Assembly: GCA_945861025.1 (NCBI GenBank)
Contig: CAMASN010000033.1
Coordinates: forward strand, 1 to 33,032
DNA from: Ferrithrix thermotolerans DSM 19514
GTDB taxonomy: Bacteria > Actinomycetota > Acidimicrobiia > Acidimicrobiales > Ilumatobacteraceae
Reading direction: 5' to 3'
Length of the DNA: 33,032 bases
Each line of letters begins with the position of its first letter. The stretch's first letter is position 1. The notes below the pieces were generated by a model. That model had not been told where the DNA came from. It made no database searches and worked only from the letters and a program-made list of their open reading frames with translations. Made by a program: the position numbers and the translations under genes. Of the stretch, positions 24,520-32,421 are shown piece after piece.

Positions 24520-25377
24520 ATGGACTTGCCTGGGTACAGCTTTGAGACAATGACGCCAGCCGAGGTGCTCACCATCACGCAATGGGCGGCCGATGAACAG
24601 TGGAACCCTGGCCTGCATGACGTCGAGATCGCTCACGCACTTGATCCCGACGCGTTCATTTCGTTGCGCCATGGCGACGAGATGGTTGGTGGTGGATCCA
24701 GCTTTTCGTATCACGGCGAGTTCGGGTTTGTAGGGCTGTTCATCATGCGACCCGACTTGCGCGGGCAAGGCATTGGTTCGGTGTTATGGAATCACCTCAT
24801 CACCGTGATGCGCTCGCGACTCAGCCCAGGAGCAGCAATCGGAATCGACGGAGTCTTCAACGTGGTGCCGTTCTACGAAAAGACCGGCTTCTCGTTTGCC
24901 TACCGCAATCTCCGTTTTGACGGCGTGGCCTCGCCCGCCCCCGATCAGGGCCTCGTACCCTTCGTCCCGACCGCCTTCGACGAACTTGTCGCATATGACC
25001 AACCGTTCCATGCAGTCGACCGCTCAGAGTTCCTTCGCGCCTGGGTGGGGCATCCGGCGTTCCACACGGCGACCGTTGTTGAACACGGCCACCTCGTGGG
25101 CTACGGATGCTTACGCCCATGCCGCAGTGGCTTCAGGTTCGGCCCAGTTGTGGCCGATCGACCCGACATCGCCGAACGACTGCTTGTGGGGTTGATGGCC
25201 ACGGTTGCCGGACAACCCGTGCAACTCGACGTACCCGAGCCCAACGCTGCCGCCCTTGCCCTTGCCGGCAAGTTTTCGATGACTGAATCGTTCGGCACGG
25301 CGCGCATGTACAACGGGTCGACGCCGCAGATCGCAGTCGACCGAACCTACGGCGTCACATCGTTTGAGTTCGGCTGA
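24520..25377 (+). CDS. GNAT family N-acetyltransferase with YitH/HolE-type C-terminal domain
   Basis: A 285-residue protein. The N-terminal GNAT domain (about 8-130) has the acetyl-CoA-binding segment VGLFIMRPDLRGQGIGSVLW (71-90; RGQGIG at 81-86) and NVVPFYEKTGFSFAYR at its end. The second half (about 140-285) has VVEHGHLVGYGCLRPCRSGFRFGPVVADRPDIAERLL, which resembles the Acetyltransf_18 domain found after GNAT domains in YitH-like proteins. The acceptor substrate is unknown. ATG at 24520 is preferred over an in-frame TTG at 24481. The plus-strand gene is divergent from the unrecognised gene at 24369, with 150 bases between them. Confidence 0.85.
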   Translation: MDLPGYSFETMTPAEVLTITQWAADEQWNPGLHDVEIAHALDPDAFISLRHGDEMVGGGSSFSYHGEFGFVGLFIMRPDLRGQGIGSVLWNHLITVMRSRLSPGAAIGIDGVFNVVPFYEKTGFSFAYRNLRFDGVASPAPDQGLVPFVPTAFDELVAYDQPFHAVDRSEFLRAWVGHPAFHTATVVEHGHLVGYGCLRPCRSGFRFGPVVADRPDIAERLLVGLMATVAGQPVQLDVPEPNAAALALAGKFSMTESFGTARMYNGSTPQIAVDRTYGVTSFEFG

Positions 25378-25541
25378 ACCGCACGTTCGAAACTCGCGCC
25401 TGAAAGCAGCCCCGAACGCTGCCGCTCGCTGAACGGAAACTTCGTCCAAATTTCAGCCGCACGACCAAATCGACCTCGCGACGTCGCACCTAGCATCTGG
25501 TGAGTCAGCCATCGCCACAGAGCGAGCGAACAAGGTCAGAG

Positions 25542-26588
25542 GTGCTGCCCGTGCCGGCAACATTTGAAGCAGAGATCACGCCCGGAATGAGCACGCGACA
25601 AGTCGTCGAACTCGCGCAGATTGCTGAGCAAGCCGGATTCGACCGACTTGGAATCTCCGACGTGGTGTTCTGGCCCGATTGCTTCGTGCTGTTAGCGCTC
25701 GTGAGCCAACAGACCTCGACCATCCAGATTGGCCCGATGGTCACTAACCCGTACTCGCGGCACCCTGCCGTGCTGGCCGGCATTATGTCGGCGCTGCAGG
25801 ACGCGTCAGAAGGCAGGGCGTTCCTCGGTCTGGGCGTCGGCGCCGGACTCGAACAACTCGGCATGACGTACCCGCGCCCCGTGCAAGCGTTGCGCGAGGC
25901 AATCGGCGCAATTAGGGGGCTATTGAACGGCGAAGAGGTCACCTTTCAAGGCGAAACCATCACCGTGCAGAGCGCTCGAATGGTGGGGCCAACGGCATCC
26001 GTGCCGATCTCTATTGGCAGTCGCAGTCCGCAAGTCATGCGACTGGCTGGCGAATTGGCCGATATCGCTCTCGTCGGAGGTCGTCTCATTGATGAACACA
26101 CGACCCAGCAGTACTTCTCGTGGCTTGCCGAAGGCGCGCAGCGAACTGGCCGCGACGTAGCAACCATCGACGTCGCTCCACGACTCACCCTGTGCGTGTC
26201 TCGCGACGGACACCTTGCTCGCTCGAGCCTGAAACGCTATGTGGCCCACTACGCCCAACTCATCCGACCGGCCGATCTCGTCGAACGCGACGGCGGAACG
26301 TGGATGGCTGCGATTGAGGCATCCCTCAGTCGTTCAACGGGCTGGTACTTCGATCACGATCGCTACGACGATCCCGAACTCGACCTCTTGATCGACGACG
26401 ATCTCGTGCGCCGGTTCGCAATTGCGGGCACACCCGACGAATGCGCCGAGCTCGCCCGCGAGGTGTTAGCACTCGGGTTCACGAGCGCCAGCATGAACTT
26501 GGCTGCGCCCCGCCGAGACTCGATGTATCTCGGGCTGAAAGAAACCCTCGAGAATTCCGCCGAGGTCTTGTCAATTCTGCGTCGCTAG
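25542..26588 (+). CDS. LLM class flavin/F420-dependent oxidoreductase
   Basis: A 348-residue luciferase-like TIM-barrel protein. Supporting segments are QVVELAQIAEQAGFDRLGISDVVFWPDCF, then IQIGPMVTNPYSRHPAVLAGIMSALQDASEGRAFLGLGVGAG, then ALREAIGAIRGLLNGEEVTFQGETI, and FAIAGTPDECAELAREVLALGF near the end. This resembles the methylenetetrahydromethanopterin-reductase-like, F420-using branch more than FMN luciferases. It is clearly different from the LLM enzyme at 1306. The start is a choice: GTG at 25542 has AAGG six bases upstream. GTG at 25500 lies three bases after a TAGCAT -10-like hexamer, which fits better as its promoter. A very strong hairpin follows the gene. Confidence 0.85.
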   Translation: MLPVPATFEAEITPGMSTRQVVELAQIAEQAGFDRLGISDVVFWPDCFVLLALVSQQTSTIQIGPMVTNPYSRHPAVLAGIMSALQDASEGRAFLGLGVGAGLEQLGMTYPRPVQALREAIGAIRGLLNGEEVTFQGETITVQSARMVGPTASVPISIGSRSPQVMRLAGELADIALVGGRLIDEHTTQQYFSWLAEGAQRTGRDVATIDVAPRLTLCVSRDGHLARSSLKRYVAHYAQLIRPADLVERDGGTWMAAIEASLSRSTGWYFDHDRYDDPELDLLIDDDLVRRFAIAGTPDECAELAREVLALGFTSASMNLAAPRRDSMYLGLKETLENSAEVLSILRR

Positions 26589-26634
26589 CTCAATCGGGCC
26601 ATGGCGACCCCGGGCCGATTCATTCCGTGACGCG

Positions 26635-26668
26635 CAACAGGGAGGGTCCGAAAGGACCCTCCCTGTTG
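26635..26668. terminator. Perfect 15-bp hairpin with GAAA tetraloop
   Basis: CAACAGGGAGGGTCC, loop GAAA, then GGACCCTCCCTGTTG: fifteen perfect pairs closed by a GNRA tetraloop. It lies between the convergent oxidoreductase and FAS1 genes and is followed by TATTG rather than a run of T. It is probably a bidirectional terminator. Confidence 0.85.
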
Positions 26669-26696
26669 TATTGCGGTGTCAGAGACGTATTTGCGC

Positions 26697-27293
26697 TCAG
26701 AGAGCAGTTACGTCGAGACCTGGTGGCAGGATCACTGCATCGATGACGTGGATTACGCCGTTCGAAGCAGCCACGTCGGTGGCGATGACGTTCGACGAAC
26801 CGTTGAGCATGACCGCTCCGGCGTCGACTGTGACGGTGATGTTTGAACCCTCAACCGAAGGAACGTCTCCAGCGGCCACGTCAGCGGCCATTACCTTGCC
26901 AGAAACTACGTGGTAGGTAAGGATCTTGACGAGTGTTTCCTTGTTCTCAGGAAGGAGCAGCTTGTCGACCAAGCCGGCGGGCAACGCTTCGAAGGCGGCG
27001 TTGTTGGGGGCAAACACAGTGAACGGGCCGGCGCCTTGCAGCGTCTCAACCAGACCAGCGGCGGTCACGGCGGCAACGAGGGTTGAGAAGTCGGGGTTAC
27101 CAGCGGCAACGGCGACGATGTCGCCAGCTTCGGCTGCCATCGTGGTTTCGGTGCCTTCGACCGTGGTCTCAACCGCGGCGTCTTCAGCGACTGTGGTGGC
27201 TGCTGCAGTGTCGGTAACAGTGGTCTCGTCACTACCGCACGCCACAAGGGCGAGCGACGCAACGACGGCGATCGCAACTACGCGTAATTTCAT
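26697..27293 (-). CDS. Fasciclin (FAS1) domain lipoprotein
   Basis: A 198-residue extracytoplasmic lipoprotein. The signal peptide ends in the lipobox ALVAC, with C19 as the lipidated residue. A low-complexity Thr/Ala/Glu linker (about 22-55) is followed by one FAS1 domain (about 58-195). Its H1 region is [16 protein letters not shown], the conserved central motif is [11 protein letters not shown], and its H2 region is [17 protein letters not shown]1 domains mediate adhesion or bind small ligands at the cell surface; this one resembles mycobacterial MPT70-like single-domain proteins. The ribosome-binding site GAGGAGG is four bases before the ATG. It is divergent from the metal importer, sharing a 217-base region with CRP-like sites. 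Confidence 0.92.
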   Translation of the reverse strand: MKLRVVAIAVVASLALVACGSDETTVTDTAAATTVAEDAAVETTVEGTETTMAAEAGDIVAVAAGNPDFSTLVAAVTAAGLVETLQGAGPFTVFAPNNAAFEALPAGLVDKLLLPENKETLVKILTYHVVSGKVMAADVAAGDVPSVEGSNITVTVDAGAVMLNGSSNVIATDVAASNGVIHVIDAVILPPGLDVTAL

Positions 27294-27395
27294 GGGGCCT
27301 CCTCAGGCTGTGCCGGCACCTGATTGGCGACGCGGCAGTTAAACCACCCTAACAGTTTATTTGCTTCTTTTTAGCACTGAATTTGGAATTTGGCG

Positions 27396-27411
27396 CGTGA
27401 CGTACGTCATC
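27396..27411. promoter_or_regulatory. CRP/GlxR-like site 1 (contains a 12-bp perfect palindrome)
   Basis: CGTGACGTACGTCATC contains the palindrome TGACGTACGTCA (27398-27409). It fits the CRP/FNR-family core GTGA-N6-TCA, with the central TA of the actinobacterial GlxR consensus TGTGANNTANNTCACA. It lies about 100 bases upstream of both divergent starts. Confidence 0.45.
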
Positions 27412-27453
27412 TTTGGCTCGAACTGGGGCCGCTCGACGTGAAGTTTTGCTCGA

Positions 27454-27469
27454 TGTGACCTACGTCGGC
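27454..27469. promoter_or_regulatory. CRP/GlxR-like site 2
   Basis: TGTGACCTACGTCGGC matches the left half and centre of the same consensus (TGTGANNTANNTC) and shares TGAC-x-TACGTC with site 1. It is 58 bases from site 1 and 41-57 bases upstream of the metal-binding lipoprotein start. Confidence 0.35.
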
Positions 27470-27510
27470 GGCTCGCCCTATTACCGCCAACCTGCGATAA
27501 CTTCGCTTGA

Positions 27511-28581
27511 ATGATCTTTCAACGCTCCAGAATGACTTGGCTCGGTATTGTGTTGGTGCTCACAGCATGCAGCTCCACCAAAGGATCCAGCACGGGCGCA
27601 GTAGCACCGGCAAACAACGCTCAGTCCACAGCTCGCGGCGCCTGCGAAATCGGCACAGCGATCACAGCCGGCGAGCGACTCCGGATCGGTTCAACCGTTG
27701 CTCCCATCACATCTATCGTGGCCAACATCGCCGGCGAACACGCCGACATCGCCGGCCTGGTCCCAGAGGGCACCAACTCTCACACCTTCGAGCCGGCGCC
27801 AAGCGTCGCCGCAATCTTGGCAACGACCGACGTGTTGTTTACCAACGGGTTACTACTCGAGGAACCCACAAGGGACCTCGCTGCGAAGAACCTCGCGAAC
27901 GGAGCCATCCTGTGCGAATTGGGTACGGCCGCCCTTCCTGTCGCCGATTACATCTACGACTTCTCGTTCCCGATTGAGGGCGGCAAGCCGAATCCGCACC
28001 TTTGGACCAATCCACCCTTGGCAAAGGTGTACGCCGAGATTGTCAGGGACGTGCTCGTGCGGATGGACCCCGCTCACGCAGGTGCGTATCGCAGCAACGC
28101 AACTGTGTTCATCGCCCGAATCAACCAGCTCGACGCTGCGCTGGTCACCGCAACCGCCACGGTGCCTGCGAATCAACGCAAGCTGCTCACCTATCACGAC
28201 GCCTATGCGTATTTTGCTCGGACGTACGGCTGGACCGTGATTGGCGCCATTCAGCCGTCAAGTTTCGACGAACCGACGGCGAAAGAGATAGCCCGCCTGA
28301 TCAAACAGGTGCGCGAGACCGGTGTGTCAGCGATCTTTGGATCCGAGGTTTTCCCGAGCCCAGTGTTGCGTCAGATCGGTTCCGAGACCAATGTTGCGTA
28401 CGTGGATGTACTGCGTGACGACGACCTACCTGGTAAACCCGGTGACCCGGGCCACTCGTTTCTCGGTTTAATGCAGTTCGACTTCATCACGATGGTCGAC
28501 TCGCTCGGCGGAGATGCTTCAGCGCTAAGGGCCATCGACATCAGCGATGTCACCGTTGACACTGCGGTGTACCCGCAGTGA
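27511..28581 (+). CDS. Metal ABC importer substrate-binding lipoprotein (ZnuA/MntC-like, cluster 9)
   Basis: A 356-residue binding protein for Zn2+ or Mn2+ (possibly Fe2+). The lipobox VLTAC gives lipidated C20. The domain begins at RIGSTVAPITSIVANIAGEHADIAGLVPEG. Likely metal ligands are H91 in NSHTFEP, H163 in NPHLWTNPP, H229 in LTYHDAYAYF, and an acidic residue in LRDDDLPG (D303-D305) or E279. The His-rich loop of many Zn-specific ZnuA proteins is absent, so the metal is left open. ATG at 27511 is used; M8 at 27532 would also give a good lipoprotein signal. The next gene overlaps by four bases (GTGA). CRP-like sites, but no obvious AT-rich Zur palindrome, lie upstream. Confidence 0.92.
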   Translation: MIFQRSRMTWLGIVLVLTACSSTKGSSTGAVAPANNAQSTARGACEIGTAITAGERLRIGSTVAPITSIVANIAGEHADIAGLVPEGTNSHTFEPAPSVAAILATTDVLFTNGLLLEEPTRDLAAKNLANGAILCELGTAALPVADYIYDFSFPIEGGKPNPHLWTNPPLAKVYAEIVRDVLVRMDPAHAGAYRSNATVFIARINQLDAALVTATATVPANQRKLLTYHDAYAYFARTYGWTVIGAIQPSSFDEPTAKEIARLIKQVRETGVSAIFGSEVFPSPVLRQIGSETNVAYVDVLRDDDLPGKPGDPGHSFLGLMQFDFITMVDSLGGDASALRAIDISDVTVDTAVYPQ

Positions 28582-29375
28582 CGAGCCTCGATGACCGCAC
28601 AGACGCTGCCGCGATCACGAGTCCGGCCCGCGCCCTCGTCGAAGTCGACGGCGTTTCGCACAGCTACAGCGGTCCGTTGGTGCTCGATCACATCCATCTC
28701 TCGATCGATGCGGGTTCGTTCCTCGGCGTCATCGGCCCGTCGGGCTCAGGCAAGACCACCCTGCTGCGGCTCATCCTCGGCAGCCTCTCCCCCACAAATG
28801 GCACAGTGAAACGCGAGCCCAATCTGCGTGTGGCGTACGTGCCGCAGGTCGAGACCGTGAACTGGAACTTCCCGATCACGGTGAGCGAGGTGGTGCTGAT
28901 GTCGCGGTCGCCATCCATGCGTCGCCCCTGGGCCACAGCGTCCGAACGTCGCGATGTGTCGGAAGTGCTCGAACAGTTGGGACTCGACGGCCTCGGCAAT
29001 CGCCACATTCGCGAACTGTCCGGGGGTCAGCAACAGCGGGTGTTCCTCGCCCGCGCGCTACACCGCAAGCCCGATCTCTTGGTGCTCGACGAGCCGACCT
29101 CAGGTGTCGACGTGCGCACCCGCCACGAGGTTGTGCACCTGTTGACCGATCTGCACCGCGACGGTATGGCTGTGGTGTTGACGACGCACGACATCAACGG
29201 CCTAGCCACACATCTGCCGAGGATCGCGTGCGTCAACCGCGAGCTCATTGCGCTCGGGAGCCCCCGCGACGTGCTCACTCCGCAGGTGCTCGAGCGCACG
29301 TACGGCGCACCTATGGAAGTGCTCGAGCATGGCGGACTCCTGCTGGTCACCGACTCGCCGTTGGCGACGTCGTGA
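28578..29375 (+). CDS. Metal ABC importer ATPase (ZnuC/MntB-like)
   Basis: A 265-residue ATPase for the metal importer. Walker A is GPSGSGKTT (53-61), the Q-loop glutamine is Q90 in YVPQVETVNW, the signature is LSGGQ (147-151), Walker B is LLVLDEPTSG with D171 and E172, and the switch histidine is H204. VNWNFPITVSEVVLMSR is a strong marker of the manganese/zinc importer ATPases. The start is GTG, overlapping the binding-protein stop by four bases, and its stop overlaps the permease GTG in the same way. The N-terminal 20 residues before the fold are a short unconserved extension. Confidence 0.95.
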   Translation: MTSLDDRTDAAAITSPARALVEVDGVSHSYSGPLVLDHIHLSIDAGSFLGVIGPSGSGKTTLLRLILGSLSPTNGTVKREPNLRVAYVPQVETVNWNFPITVSEVVLMSRSPSMRRPWATASERRDVSEVLEQLGLDGLGNRHIRELSGGQQQRVFLARALHRKPDLLVLDEPTSGVDVRTRHEVVHLLTDLHRDGMAVVLTTHDINGLATHLPRIACVNRELIALGSPRDVLTPQVLERTYGAPMEVLEHGGLLLVTDSPLATS

Positions 29376-30211
29376 ACCTGTTTGAGCCATTCCAGTTTGC
29401 CTTCTTCCGCAACGGAATCATCGTGGCAGTGCTCGCCGGAGCCATCTGTGGGCTGATCGGTGTGTATGTCGTGCTTCGTCAGATGAGCTACATCGGCCAC
29501 GGTCTGTCGCACTCGATTTTCGGAGGTGCCGCAGCCAGTGCCGTGCTGTCGGTGAACTTTTATCTCGGCGCCGGCTTATGGGGTTTGCTGTCGGCCCTGA
29601 TGATCGGACGGGTGGCCCGTCGGGGCAAGATCGGCTCCGATGCGGCCATCGGGGTGATCACCACGGCCTCGTTCGCAATGGGCCTTGCGTTGTCGAACCT
29701 GTTCGGCCAGGCAAAGCGCTCGATCGATGCCGTGTTGTTCGGCTCAATCCTCGGCGTCGGCGGCACCGATGTGCTCGCTGTCCTCGGCGCCGGCGTGTTG
29801 TCGGTGGTGGTCATCTATGCCTGCTACCGGCACTTGCTGTTCGCCACGTTCGATCCCGAGGTCGCCAATGTTTCGGGCGTCAACGTCGCTCGAATGGAAG
29901 CACTGCTGATGCTGATGTTGGCGATCACGATCCTGTTCACCATGAAGGTGATGGGGGTGCTGCTGATCAGCGCAATGCTGGTCACTCCAGCGGCAACGGC
30001 ACGAATGATGACGAACTCGTTCGCAAGGATGCTCACGATCGCTCCGATCATCGGAGCCCTGTGCGGCTTTACGGGCATGCTGGTCAGCTACCACATCGAT
30101 GTGTCGCCTGGAGCCACCATCATCCTGATGGCATCGACCGTGTTCTTAGGGGTATTCACGGTGACCGGCAGTCGTGGCCGGCGCAACGTTGCCGGACTTG
30201 GTCACCACTAA
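29372..30211 (+). CDS. Metal ABC importer permease (ZnuB/MntC-like, ABC-3 family)
   Basis: A 279-residue membrane protein with about eight helices. Diagnostic segments are YVVLRQMSYIGHGLSHSIFGGAAAS near the N-terminus, FGSILGVGGTDVL in the middle, and MGVLLISAMLVTPAATARMM, followed by GMLVSYHIDVSPGATIIL, near the end. The start is GTG at 29372 (GTGA overlap with the ATPase); the frame is open upstream inside the ATPase gene but that part is a shadow. It completes a three-gene importer. A weak 6-bp hairpin follows at 30217-30232. Confidence 0.94.
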   Translation: MNLFEPFQFAFFRNGIIVAVLAGAICGLIGVYVVLRQMSYIGHGLSHSIFGGAAASAVLSVNFYLGAGLWGLLSALMIGRVARRGKIGSDAAIGVITTASFAMGLALSNLFGQAKRSIDAVLFGSILGVGGTDVLAVLGAGVLSVVVIYACYRHLLFATFDPEVANVSGVNVARMEALLMLMLAITILFTMKVMGVLLISAMLVTPAATARMMTNSFARMLTIAPIIGALCGFTGMLVSYHIDVSPGATIILMASTVFLGVFTVTGSRGRRNVAGLGHH

Positions 30212-30216
30212 ACCAG

Positions 30217-30232
30217 TCGTTCCGCTGAACGA
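30217..30232. terminator. Weak hairpin after the metal permease
   Basis: TCGTTC-CGCT-GAACGA gives six pairs just after the permease stop, in a 60-base gap between convergent genes. There is no U-tract and the stem is short, so termination is uncertain. Confidence 0.3.
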
Positions 30233-30271
30233 GTCGTTCCAGCGATTTGCTCGGCCTGATCTCGCCGTGAA

Positions 30272-31564
30272 TCAGCTAGTGGGTACGAGCTCCCACACTT
30301 GACCATCGGGAGTGTCGCGCACTTCAACACCCGCCGCAGCGAGACCATCACGGATCACGTCGGACAGGTCGTATCGCTTTGCGGCTCGCACTTCGAGGCG
30401 TGCATTCAGCGCCACATCGATCACCGGTCCAAGGATCGAGCGCGGATCAGTGAGTCCCCCAACCGCAGCCTCGCCAAGCCGCACGATCATCGAGCGCAAC
30501 AACGCGCGAGCTCGCGTGGCCGCATCACTTTGCAGAGTGTCTGTCGACCATCCAACGATCGCCTCGTCGAGATCAAGCACCGCCGACACGGCCTGAGCAG
30601 CATCGCGACTCGCCAACGCTTCGTCAAAAATTGCTCCGAGTCGCTCAGCGTCGCCGGCCAACGATGGGGCAGCTGATGCTTTAACAAGTGGGCCTGCTGG
30701 CTGCGTCGCAGCAGCGACCGTTGCGGGGGCACTTGTCGAAACAGGCGATGAGGCCGACCTCGCTTCGGGGCCGGCGCGCAGCATATCGATCGGCACTGTC
30801 TGGCCCGTGCTGATCTCGGTTGATATCCCGCCTCGACGCAACGTGAGCACGCCGAGACCAACGACCGATGCGGTGTCGGCTTCGAGATCAAGGATCACCC
30901 CGGTGTGCTCGTCGAGTCCCAAGACAAACGCACCGTCGGGCAACAGTCGCTCCATCATCGCCAGCCGGCGCTCTCCGAGATAGCAGAACCGTGTGTCGTG
31001 ATGTCCACCTTCGGCGTTGTTGTAGTGAGGGATCACGGCCACCGGCAGACCGATCGGCGACAACAGGTCGAGTCCGTCGAGCCAATACGGATCGGCCCCG
31101 GACTTGTACACCTCGTATACCGGCACCGTGGCCAACCCGAGAGTGAGTGCGGCGGCGCTCGAAAACGTAACGGCACCTTCAGTTCGCAGCTTCTCGGCGA
31201 GGAGGTCCGGAACCGGGGTACCCGCCCACTGCCGCAGCGCGTAGGTGGGGCTGCCCGGGCCAGCGAAGACGAATCGCGCTAGGCGGATACGCGCGAACGC
31301 CGCCTCGCGCTGCAGTGTGCTGGTCGTCTCGATGCGTTGGAGGCCGGCGACACCGATCGTGCGGGTGAGACTTGTCTCGAAGTAGGCAACGGTCTTGGCG
31401 GAGAGCTCATCGGCGTTCTCCTGGAACCCGAACGGCGTGTCGAGGAACACCGCGGGAACCGCACCTGGCGCGCCAGCTTCGAGCCGCTCGAACACGGTGC
31501 GATGCGGCTTCACCATCGTCGGCGCAGTCTCGCCACTTCCCATAATTGTCAACAGGCGGGTCAT
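30272..31564 (-). CDS. Peptidase S51-like domain fused to CysRS-type C-terminal domain
   Basis: A 430-residue two-domain protein. Residues 1-260 resemble the class-I-glutamine-amidotransferase-like fold of peptidase S51/cyanophycinase: MGSGETAPTMV at the start, FAGPGSPTYALRQW (100-113), FSSAAALTLG (134-143) at the nucleophile elbow, IPHYNNAEGGHHDTRF (178-193) and LGLDEHTGVILD (215-226). The elbow serine (S136) is kept, but the usual GxSAG glycines are F and A. An Ala/Ser/Pro linker (about 262-302) leads to a helical domain (about 303-428). Its end, YDLSDVIRDGLAAAGVEVRD, then TPDGQVWEL, is nearly the C-terminus of cysteinyl-tRNA synthetase. The start overlaps the hydrolase stop (ATGA). The substrate is unknown. 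Confidence 0.82.
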   Translation of the reverse strand: MTRLLTIMGSGETAPTMVKPHRTVFERLEAGAPGAVPAVFLDTPFGFQENADELSAKTVAYFETSLTRTIGVAGLQRIETTSTLQREAAFARIRLARFVFAGPGSPTYALRQWAGTPVPDLLAEKLRTEGAVTFSSAAALTLGLATVPVYEVYKSGADPYWLDGLDLLSPIGLPVAVIPHYNNAEGGHHDTRFCYLGERRLAMMERLLPDGAFVLGLDEHTGVILDLEADTASVVGLGVLTLRRGGISTEISTGQTVPIDMLRAGPEARSASSPVSTSAPATVAAATQPAGPLVKASAAPSLAGDAERLGAIFDEALASRDAAQAVSAVLDLDEAIVGWSTDTLQSDAATRARALLRSMIVRLGEAAVGGLTDPRSILGPVIDVALNARLEVRAAKRYDLSDVIRDGLAAAGVEVRDTPDGQVWELVPTS

Positions 31565-32421
31565 CGAGCACGTCCTTTGTGGGAGAGGTCAATCAATACT
31601 TCGGCCAATTCGACCGGAAACTGAGCGTGGATGTCGTGGTGTGCCGGCGAGAACCAGCGCACGTCTCCATCGCTCAGCAGGGCAAGCGCTGCATCGACGG
31701 CGGCGCGCTTGTCGTACGTCCACGCCACGTCGCCGGTGTCGGCGGGAATGAGCAGTGTGGGGACGGCAATTTGGGAATACCGCTGCGACGGGCGGTGCGC
31801 GTAGAGCGCCTCGAGGATCATCATGTGTCGCTCGAAGGTCAGCCACGGGGCAATCGTGCCATCATCTCGCACCTCAAAATTTGCCATCGAGCCGACGATC
31901 CCCGTTTCGGGCCAACTCGACTGACCCTCGCGAATCCATCGCTCCATCGTGGCGACCGGTGTACCGACGAGCCGAGGTGGCGCAAGAATTGCACGACATT
32001 CGTCCCATGTGGCGAAACGATCGCCCAACTCAATGAACCCGCCGTCAACAGCAGCGATCGCACCGGCGAGATGTGGATGGGTCGCACCAAACTCGATGAC
32101 GACGTTGCCTCCCCAGGACTGGCCCACCACGATGGGCCGAACCCATCCGAGCGATGCGATCAGCGCCACGAGATCAGCGACAATCGTGTCAAAGTCGTAG
32201 CCCTCATCGGGCTTGCTCGACCGCCCGTGACCACGTTGATCCACTGCCACAACGGGATGGCCGGCGGCGGCCAGCACTGCAGCCACCCCGTCCCACATTC
32301 GGGCGTTCGAGGCGAGGCCGTGCACGAGCAGAAACGGGACCTGAGTGCCATCCATGTTGTGGGCAATGATTCGAAGTTGTACGCCGGGCGCGACCTCGAC
32401 CATGTGCTCCGACGGCGTCAC
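31561..32421 (-). CDS. Alpha/beta hydrolase
   Basis: A 286-residue alpha/beta-hydrolase-fold enzyme. The oxyanion segment is LLVHGLASNARMW (31-43), followed by DQRGHGRSSKP (61-71). The nucleophile is S102 in GQSWGG, the acid is probably D228 in LLIPADTGD, and the catalytic histidine lies in SPAHHDIHAQFP (258-269). Relatives include esterases, C-C hydrolases and epoxide hydrolases. The GTG at 32421 overlaps the upstream dehydrogenase stop (GTGA) and has AGGAG seven bases upstream. This is preferred over the longer frame to 32508, whose extra residues overlap that gene. The 4-base overlaps at both ends place it in a coupled three-gene unit. Confidence 0.88.
   Translation of the reverse strand: MTPSEHMVEVAPGVQLRIIAHNMDGTQVPFLLVHGLASNARMWDGVAAVLAAAGHPVVAVDQRGHGRSSKPDEGYDFDTIVADLVALIASLGWVRPIVVGQSWGGNVVIEFGATHPHLAGAIAAVDGGFIELGDRFATWDECRAILAPPRLVGTPVATMERWIREGQSSWPETGIVGSMANFEVRDDGTIAPWLTFERHMMILEALYAHRPSQRYSQIAVPTLLIPADTGDVAWTYDKRAAVDAALALLSDGDVRWFSPAHHDIHAQFPVELAEVLIDLSHKGRAR

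Noticed and set aside
27398-27409. TGACGTACGTCA as a Zur operator
   Set aside because: Zur boxes that I know in actinobacteria are AT-rich around the centre; this palindrome is not, so a CRP-family reading fits better.
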